Origin: Atopobiaceae bacterium
GTDB taxonomy: Bacteria > Actinomycetota > Coriobacteriia > Coriobacteriales > Atopobiaceae
Length of the DNA stretch: 64,000 bases
Assembly: GCA_022483015.1 (NCBI GenBank)
Contig: JAKVOB010000001.1
Coordinates: 1,388,902 to 1,452,901, forward strand
Direction of reading: 5' to 3'
The notes under the pieces: model-generated
Databases searched by the model: none
Told to the model about the DNA's origin: nothing
The model's input: only the letters and a program-made list of their open reading frames with translations
Part shown: positions 59,599 to 64,000 of the stretch, piece by piece
Layout: each line of letters begins with the position of its first letter
Numbering within the stretch: the first letter of the stretch is position 1
Position numbers and translations under genes: made by a program

Positions 59599-60378
59599 AT
59601 GCCGGACCAACCCGAGCCCCATATCATCCATAACCAGGTCACGGACCAGCTCCGCGCCCGTGTGAGCGTCCGTGCGTTCACGGACCGTCCGGTGGACGAC
59701 ACCGTGCGCGCGAGCGTCCTCGACGCGGGCACGCAAGCCCCCACGGCGGGCGACCAGCAGCTCTACACCATCATCGACGTACACGACCAGGCCGAGAAGG
59801 ACACCTTGTCCAGGCTCTGCGACAATCAACCCTTCATCGCACACGCGCCGATGGTGCTCATCCTCGTGGCCGACTGTCACAAGTGGCCAGCGACCTACGA
59901 GGTGGCCGGCGCGTGTCCGCGCCAGCCCGGCGTGGGCGACCTGATGCTTGCCGTGGAGGACGCGGCGATCGCCGCGCAGAACGTCGTCACGGCAGCGTGG
60001 TCGTATGGGCTGGGCTCCTGCTACGTCGGGGACGTTATGGAGCGCTGCGACGAGATGCGCGACCTGCTGCACCTGCCCGAGCATACGTTCCCGGCCGTGA
60101 TGCTGGTGCTGGGGTATCCCACGGCCCAGCAGCAGGCACGGCCCAAGCCCGCACGCGCCCCGATGGGTGCGATCGTGTGCCGTGACGCCTATCGCGAGCC
60201 GGACGAGGCGGTGTGCCGCGAGCTCGTCTCGCGTCGTGTGCCGATGGGGACGACCTTCGAGGACTGGGTCTCGGCCTTCCACGAGCGCAAGTACGACTCG
60301 ACCTTCGCGCGCGAGATGACGAGGTCTGTGGGGGAGTACCTGGAGGCGTTCGACGCGGCGGGTGCCGAGAAGGTATAG
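59599..60378 (+). CDS. nitroreductase family flavoprotein
   Basis: 259-residue FMN-dependent oxidoreductase. ARVSVRAFTDRPVDDTVRAS at the N-terminus with RAFTDRPV contacting FMN, a central AAWSYGLGSCYVGD region, and a C-terminal extension (EDWVSAFHERKYDSTFAREM) typical of the FMN reductase/nitroreductase A group. The ATG has CCAGGAGG upstream. Substrate unknown. Confidence 0.9.
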   Translation: MPDQPEPHIIHNQVTDQLRARVSVRAFTDRPVDDTVRASVLDAGTQAPTAGDQQLYTIIDVHDQAEKDTLSRLCDNQPFIAHAPMVLILVADCHKWPATYEVAGACPRQPGVGDLMLAVEDAAIAAQNVVTAAWSYGLGSCYVGDVMERCDEMRDLLHLPEHTFPAVMLVLGYPTAQQQARPKPARAPMGAIVCRDAYREPDEAVCRELVSRRVPMGTTFEDWVSAFHERKYDSTFAREMTRSVGEYLEAFDAAGAEKV

Positions 60379-60731
60379 ATGGCTTTACACGCACGACATC
60401 CGTAAATGCCAAAGCGCGGCAGTGTCTTCCTGCTGTATGGAGGTGGCCATGGCAACGAAGACGGTCGCGCTCCGCATAGACGAGAACCTCGCGACACTCG
60501 ACAAGAGCAAGAGGGAGCTGGAGGCCAGCGAGCACGCCTCGGTCGATTGATGACTTGCCGTCCGTCGTGGGACCTGATGGGGCCAACCCATCGGCGATGA
60601 ATTCCTCGATTGACATCTATGGATATGAAAGGGCGGCGGGGGACCTCGCTCGGGTCAGGCGTCCACGAGCTAGGGCAGTACTCGCTCGTATACTGTCTGA
60701 GCAAAGCATTTCCACGGTGAAGGGAACCACG
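60379..60731. other. 353-bp region with an antitoxin remnant and a promoter
   Basis: It contains a truncated antitoxin-like frame (60449-60550) and a TATACT -10 box (60689-60694) for the next gene. Nothing else is supported. Confidence 0.5.
60449..60550 (+). pseudogene. truncated antitoxin-like fragment
   Basis: 33 codons, starting MATKTVALRIDENL as ribbon-helix-helix antitoxins do, with GGAGG upstream, then stopping early. No toxin follows. Probably a remnant. Recognition rests on this short N-terminus only. Confidence 0.35.
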
Positions 60732-61292
60732 TTGGCCAATGGCAACCGCAACGCTTCGAGCAACGTCCTGCTCGTGGTCGTTCTCGTGTGCATCGGGCTC
60801 TGCCTGTTCTGGCGGTTGCTCTGGTGGCTCTTCCTGAACCCGCTCGTCATCTTTGGCATGGTCGCCGCCGTCGTCGCGGCGGTCGTGCTCCTCTCGTACC
60901 GTACCGCGCGTAGCCTGGGCGACGTGTTCTCCGATGTCGTGCACGGCCGCCCTGCCATGCGTTACTTCCCGGACGCCTCCCTTGAGCTCGTCACACACTT
61001 CCAGTCCCCCGTGACGCACATCGGCCTCTACGAGAGGAAGGTCGAGTACGTGCGTGGCAATATCCATCTCGACCGGGCGGACGAGCATGGGGTCGATGGA
61101 CCCGTTCGTGCGGATATGAGCAGTCGCACCACCATCCCCATCCGTTGCATCACGCAGGACAGCATCAGGCGCAGTGGCCTCTTCTCTAAGGTGACGCTCG
61201 TGACGGCGGGTGGCTCGAGCACGTTCAGCCTGCGCAGCAACGATGCTGATACCCTCAAGGCCTGGCTCGACGAGAAGCGCGGGCTCAACTGA
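60732..61292 (+). CDS. small membrane protein with soluble C-terminal domain
   Basis: 186 residues. Two adjacent hydrophobic spans (about 10-29, SNVLLVVVLVCIGLCLFW, and 36-54, NPLVIFGMVAAVVAAVVLLS) are followed by a beta-rich domain of about 120 residues (FSKVTLVTAGGSSTFSLRSN near the end) that may be PH-like. I choose the TTG at 60732 because AAGGGA lies 7 bases upstream; no ATG has a good site. Function unknown. Confidence 0.65.
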   Translation: MANGNRNASSNVLLVVVLVCIGLCLFWRLLWWLFLNPLVIFGMVAAVVAAVVLLSYRTARSLGDVFSDVVHGRPAMRYFPDASLELVTHFQSPVTHIGLYERKVEYVRGNIHLDRADEHGVDGPVRADMSSRTTIPIRCITQDSIRRSGLFSKVTLVTAGGSSTFSLRSNDADTLKAWLDEKRGLN

Positions 61293-61439
61293 GGGCCATG
61301 CTCAGCCTCTCGTCTGACGGCATCTCTGACGATCAAGAGGCCTGCGAGACGGCGCGCCCCTCGTCGGCGGTATGCGCTGCGATCTCGAGGGCGATGGCAG
61401 GCTAGGGGAGTATGGCGGCTCCAGATAGTGCACATTATT

Positions 61440-61471
61440 CTGTACAGATTAAGGGTACGATAACTGTACAG
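61440..61471 (+). promoter_or_regulatory. paired CTGTACAG operator of the phd-doc module
   Basis: The palindrome CTGTACAG occurs at 61440-61447 and 61464-61471, 24 bases apart, in an AT-rich stretch 28 bases before the antitoxin ATG. This matches autoregulated antitoxin binding sites. Confidence 0.65.
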
Positions 61472-61498
61472 AAAGCATTGCTTCCAAGGAGGACTCCC

Positions 61499-61720
61499 AT
61501 GCCGCTCACCGCGAGCTTCACCGACGTCCGTCGTGACCTCACCACCATCACCAACAAGGTCATGGAGGACCATGTCTCCGTGACCGTCTTCAAGCACAAC
61601 AAGCCCGCCTTCAAGATTGTCCCGATCGACGAGCCGGAAGCCGTCCAGAGCGACTACGTGAAGGCCGCGATGGAAGCCGATGACGAGTACTTCGATATGT
61701 TTGAAAGGCTTGCTAAATGA
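61499..61720 (+). CDS. phd: Phd/YefM-family antitoxin
   Basis: 73 residues. TASFTDVRRDLTTITNKVME is the Phd DNA-binding/dimerisation domain; AFKIVPIDEP and an acidic helical tail would wrap the toxin. The ATG has AAGGAGGA upstream. It overlaps the toxin gene by 4 bases (ATGA). Expected to repress the promoter through the CTGTACAG pair. Confidence 0.85.
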   Translation: MPLTASFTDVRRDLTTITNKVMEDHVSVTVFKHNKPAFKIVPIDEPEAVQSDYVKAAMEADDEYFDMFERLAK

Positions 61721-62109
61721 GCCGGCGCCGCGGGGCGCTTAGCATCGATGAAGCCCTTGCCATCCATTCGTTCGAGATAGAGCGCCATGGCGGCCTGGAT
61801 GGGGTCCGCGACGAGACGCTTCTTGCGGCAGCCGTAGCACGACCTTGGCAGACGTTCGGTGGTGCAGAGCTCTACCCGACCATTGAGGAGAAGGCTGCAC
61901 GTCTCGGCTTTGAGGTTGTGACCCAGCATCCCTTTTGCGATGGCAACAAGCGAACCGGCGCAGCTCTCGTCATTGCTTTCCTTCGAGGGAACGGGATTCG
62001 CTTCAAACCACGGGCGGATGACTTCTATGACATGATCATGGGCGTGGCCGATGGCTCCCTGGGGTATGAGGACCTTCTCGGCTTCGTGAGGGAGAGCTGC
62101 TCGTCGTAG
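61717..62109 (+). CDS. doc: Doc-family toxin (Fic fold)
   Basis: 130 residues with the Fic/Doc motif HPFCDGNKRT (71-80). Doc toxins phosphorylate elongation factor Tu and stop translation, and Phd neutralises them. The N-terminal ALSIDEALAIHSFEIERHGG is typical of Doc. The ATG overlaps the antitoxin stop. Confidence 0.9.
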   Translation: MSRRRGALSIDEALAIHSFEIERHGGLDGVRDETLLAAAVARPWQTFGGAELYPTIEEKAARLGFEVVTQHPFCDGNKRTGAALVIAFLRGNGIRFKPRADDFYDMIMGVADGSLGYEDLLGFVRESCSS

Positions 62110-62263
62110 GAAGCGCGGGCTGCGGACCATCGCCCGATCATTCAGCCTTTGCCTATCCCAAGGTCCTTCTCGCGCGTCTCATATGCCTTCGCCGACCGTA
62201 TCTGCCTGCGCTGATACCGTCTGGCAAAAAGCTGAACATTCATCAATATATTTGACCTTCCCA

Positions 62264-62272
62264 TGCTAGAAT
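62264..62272 (+). promoter_or_regulatory. extended -10 element before the surface protein
   Basis: TGCTAGAAT lies 32 bases before the TTG start, with no clear -35. Confidence 0.4.
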
Positions 62273-62303
62273 CGGTGGCAATGCCGCGAGGGAAGGGGCT
62301 CTC

Positions 62304-64000
62304 TTGAACAATGCCACGCGAAGGTTTTCCGCACCGTTGATCGTCTCCATCCTGCTGGGCCTGATCCTCTGCCTGTGCATGGCGCCCCAGGCGCATGCCG
62401 AGGGTACCAAGGATCTCGTCGCCAACGGGGGCTACCGTCCCTACACCGAGCGCTATAACGCCCTCACCCAGGGCGAGAACCGCCTCTCGGTGATGCACGT
62501 CTACCTCAAGCAGGGCGAGACCGCCTACTTCGGCACGTCCGTCTCGACTGCCAAGCTCTATGAGGTCGCGGACAACAAGAACTCCGGCTACCTCTTCAGC
62601 AACGCCGAGATGGGCACGAGCTTCTCTGACTCCGAGCTCACCTACCTCAACACCGCTGACGTCTACGTGGCCAAGGGCAACTACTCGTCTGTGACCGACG
62701 CGCTGCCGTATGCCAATGGGACGCTGAACTCGGACGTCACCCTGATCGACCTGCCTGACGCCTCTACCAGCACCACCCCCGGCTACATCTACGACTCCAC
62801 GCAGGAGGCGGGCGGCGTCGACGTCTCGGGCACCGGTACCGGCTACAAGGTCAGCTCCACCAACGGCCTCACCCCGGTGGGCTCGGTGGCCGCCAGTGCC
62901 AAGACCGACGCCAATGCCTTCACGGCCCCCTCGGACGGCGTCTACACCGTGGTGTTCTTCTCGTCGGGACACACGCGCCAGGATCCGGTCAAGACGCTCG
63001 CAAGCAACACGACCCCCTTCGCGCAGACCCAGCGTGGCGGCACCGTGGCCTCGTGGGACATCTCGGTCTATGACAACGGGACGCTCCAGACCGGCCGCGT
63101 CTTCACGAGCACCCTCTTCCTCAACATGGGCGGCAACGTCCTGGGCGGCAACGACTCGCTCGACTCCACGGTCTACGCGGTCACCAACGACGGCTACAAG
63201 TACAAGGTCGACTTCAACGGCATGGACCCGTACGGGTTCATGTTCTTCGCCAACAACCGAGGCCTTCTCACCACGTCGACCAACTCGTCGCTCTACCACG
63301 GTGTCAGGTCGAATAACAACCAGCTCTCGGACATCGTGAACCACGACGTCACGCTCAACAAGGAGCCCTCTGACTCCACGCTCGACGAGACGTACAACCT
63401 CTTCTACGAGAGCCCGTCCTCGGATGCCCTCACGGCTCTGGGAATCTCCGACCCGTCGAGCGGGCAAGGCGGCGTCTCGGACCTCAAGTTCACCGGTACC
63501 GACGACTCCACGGCCAACGAGGGCTACGTGGGCAAGGGTGGCACGTTCAGCTTCACCGCCGACGCCAACACGAGCGCCACGTCATACCAGATCGAGCTCG
63601 ACTTCTCCTCGACGGGCGGTGGCACCGTGGTGCTGTCGAACGCCCTCAAGAAGGGTACGACCAACACCATCACCTGGGACGGCAAGGACGCCAATGGCAA
63701 CTACGTCCCGGCGGGCACGTACCAGACGCTCAACGGCAAGCTCAAGCTCAAGGGCGGCGAGGTCCACTTCCCGCTGCTCGACGTGGAGCAGAACCATGCC
63801 GGCATCAAGATCGGCCGCATCAACGGCACCGGTGCCTCGGAGTCGAGCCCTGACTACACGGTCTACTTCAACAACTCGTCCTCCAACGCGGGCGACACCA
63901 CCAGCCCCTGGACGCTCTCCAAGAACTGGGAGGTCGGCAACCAGACCGATGCCACGGCAGGCGTGAGCTCCGAGAATGGCGCCATGGCGTTCACCAACAC
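62304..64000 (+). CDS. large secreted surface protein, partial (runs off window)
   Basis: At least 565 residues; no stop before the window end. The start is a TTG with AAGGGG 5 bases upstream. The signal peptide is RRFSAPLIVSILLGLILCLC then MAPQAHA. The mature part is Ser/Thr/Asn/Gly-rich and beta-like. At about residues 450-475, NTITWDGKDANGNYVPAGTY is the hallmark of a FlgD-type Ig-like module, common in adhesins. No catalytic motif is seen in the visible part. The C-terminal anchor lies beyond the window. Confidence 0.82.
   Translation, partial: MNNATRRFSAPLIVSILLGLILCLCMAPQAHAEGTKDLVANGGYRPYTERYNALTQGENRLSVMHVYLKQGETAYFGTSVSTAKLYEVADNKNSGYLFSNAEMGTSFSDSELTYLNTADVYVAKGNYSSVTDALPYANGTLNSDVTLIDLPDASTSTTPGYIYDSTQEAGGVDVSGTGTGYKVSSTNGLTPVGSVAASAKTDANAFTAPSDGVYTVVFFSSGHTRQDPVKTLASNTTPFAQTQRGGTVASWDISVYDNGTLQTGRVFTSTLFLNMGGNVLGGNDSLDSTVYAVTNDGYKYKVDFNGMDPYGFMFFANNRGLLTTSTNSSLYHGVRSNNNQLSDIVNHDVTLNKEPSDSTLDETYNLFYESPSSDALTALGISDPSSGQGGVSDLKFTGTDDSTANEGYVGKGGTFSFTADANTSATSYQIELDFSSTGGGTVVLSNALKKGTTNTITWDGKDANGNYVPAGTYQTLNGKLKLKGGEVHFPLLDVEQNHAGIKIGRINGTGASESSPDYTVYFNNSSSNAGDTTSPWTLSKNWEVGNQTDATAGVSSENGAMAFTN

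Noticed and set aside
62142-63467. A 441-codon minus-strand frame opposite the surface protein
   Set aside because: The plus strand has a signal peptide, a ribosome site and a FlgD-like motif in one uninterrupted frame to the window end. The minus frame is compositionally a shadow.

Overview
The window is 64 kb of high-GC chromosome (my estimate is mid-60s percent) from an anaerobic, fermentative actinobacterium. It most likely belongs to the Coriobacteriia, near Olsenella/Atopobiaceae. This is inferred from several features together: codon and GC use, PTS sugar uptake, AdhE, NADP-type glutamate dehydrogenase, the indolepyruvate:ferredoxin oxidoreductase plus phenylacetate-CoA-ligase cluster, and large secreted proteins with tandem cell-wall-binding-like repeats. 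I see no insertion sequence, prophage, rRNA or CRISPR array. The layout is ordinary chromosomal housekeeping with some accessory genes.

Layout. 0-10.9 kb: ptsI, a lipid kinase, a tRNA-Gly/tRNA-Pro pair, gdhA, a large polytopic membrane protein, tRNA-Leu, then tig-clpP-clpX. 11-16.9 kb: two paralogous secreted repeat proteins that share near-identical DNA. One ends in an NlpC/P60- or Amidase_5-like hydrolase domain and carries a frameshift. The other ends in a class-A beta-lactamase-like serine hydrolase domain. 16.9-23.5 kb: a C39-like peptidase, valS, 5-formyl-THF cyclo-ligase, and a sortase-type S37-like peptidase. 23.8-30.8 kb: fchA-folD (one-carbon metabolism; folD frameshifted), iorA-iorB-paaK (aryl-pyruvate oxidation), folC and a small zinc protein. 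30.8-40.8 kb: an AzgA-type purine permease, a zinc-ribbon membrane protein, thrS, a PLP-fold pseudoenzyme, adhE, a small-molecule kinase, a lipoprotein, and the 3' part of a thyA-folA pair. 40.8-47.8 kb: thyA, a membrane protein, and a beta-glucoside PTS operon (antiterminator, EIIBC, 6-phospho-beta-glucosidase, EIIA, HPr-like). 47.8-60.4 kb: a YaaA/GIY-YIG fusion, C69 dipeptidase, alpha-amylase, fructokinase, diguanylate cyclase, LexA-boxed dinB, macro-domain protein, azlCD and nitroreductase. 60.4-64 kb: small membrane proteins, a Phd/Doc toxin-antitoxin pair, and a large surface protein that runs off the window end.

How genes work together. PtsI phosphorylates HPr, and the bgl operon encodes its own EIIA and an atypical HPr. 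A RAT-like leader before the antiterminator suggests substrate-controlled antitermination. FchA and FolD appear to split the two FolD reactions, because this FolD lacks the cyclohydrolase lysine. MTHFS, FolC, ThyA and DHFR complete a folate-rich window. IorAB and PaaK would convert aryl pyruvates to aryl-acetyl-CoA and arylacetates. AdhE would reoxidise NADH.

The most notable signals not explained by genes are these: (i) two loci 25 kb apart, each with two 56-bp interrupted palindromes at an identical 83-bp period; (ii) a long multi-stem hairpin between the convergent genes ptsI and dagK; (iii) two single-base frameshifts in otherwise intact genes; (iv) a paired CTGTACAG operator before phd-doc; (v) a tandem TTGTTGC motif in the adhE leader. 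I found no clear new multi-gene system. The palindrome pairs and the repeat-protein paralogues are the best candidates for follow-up.
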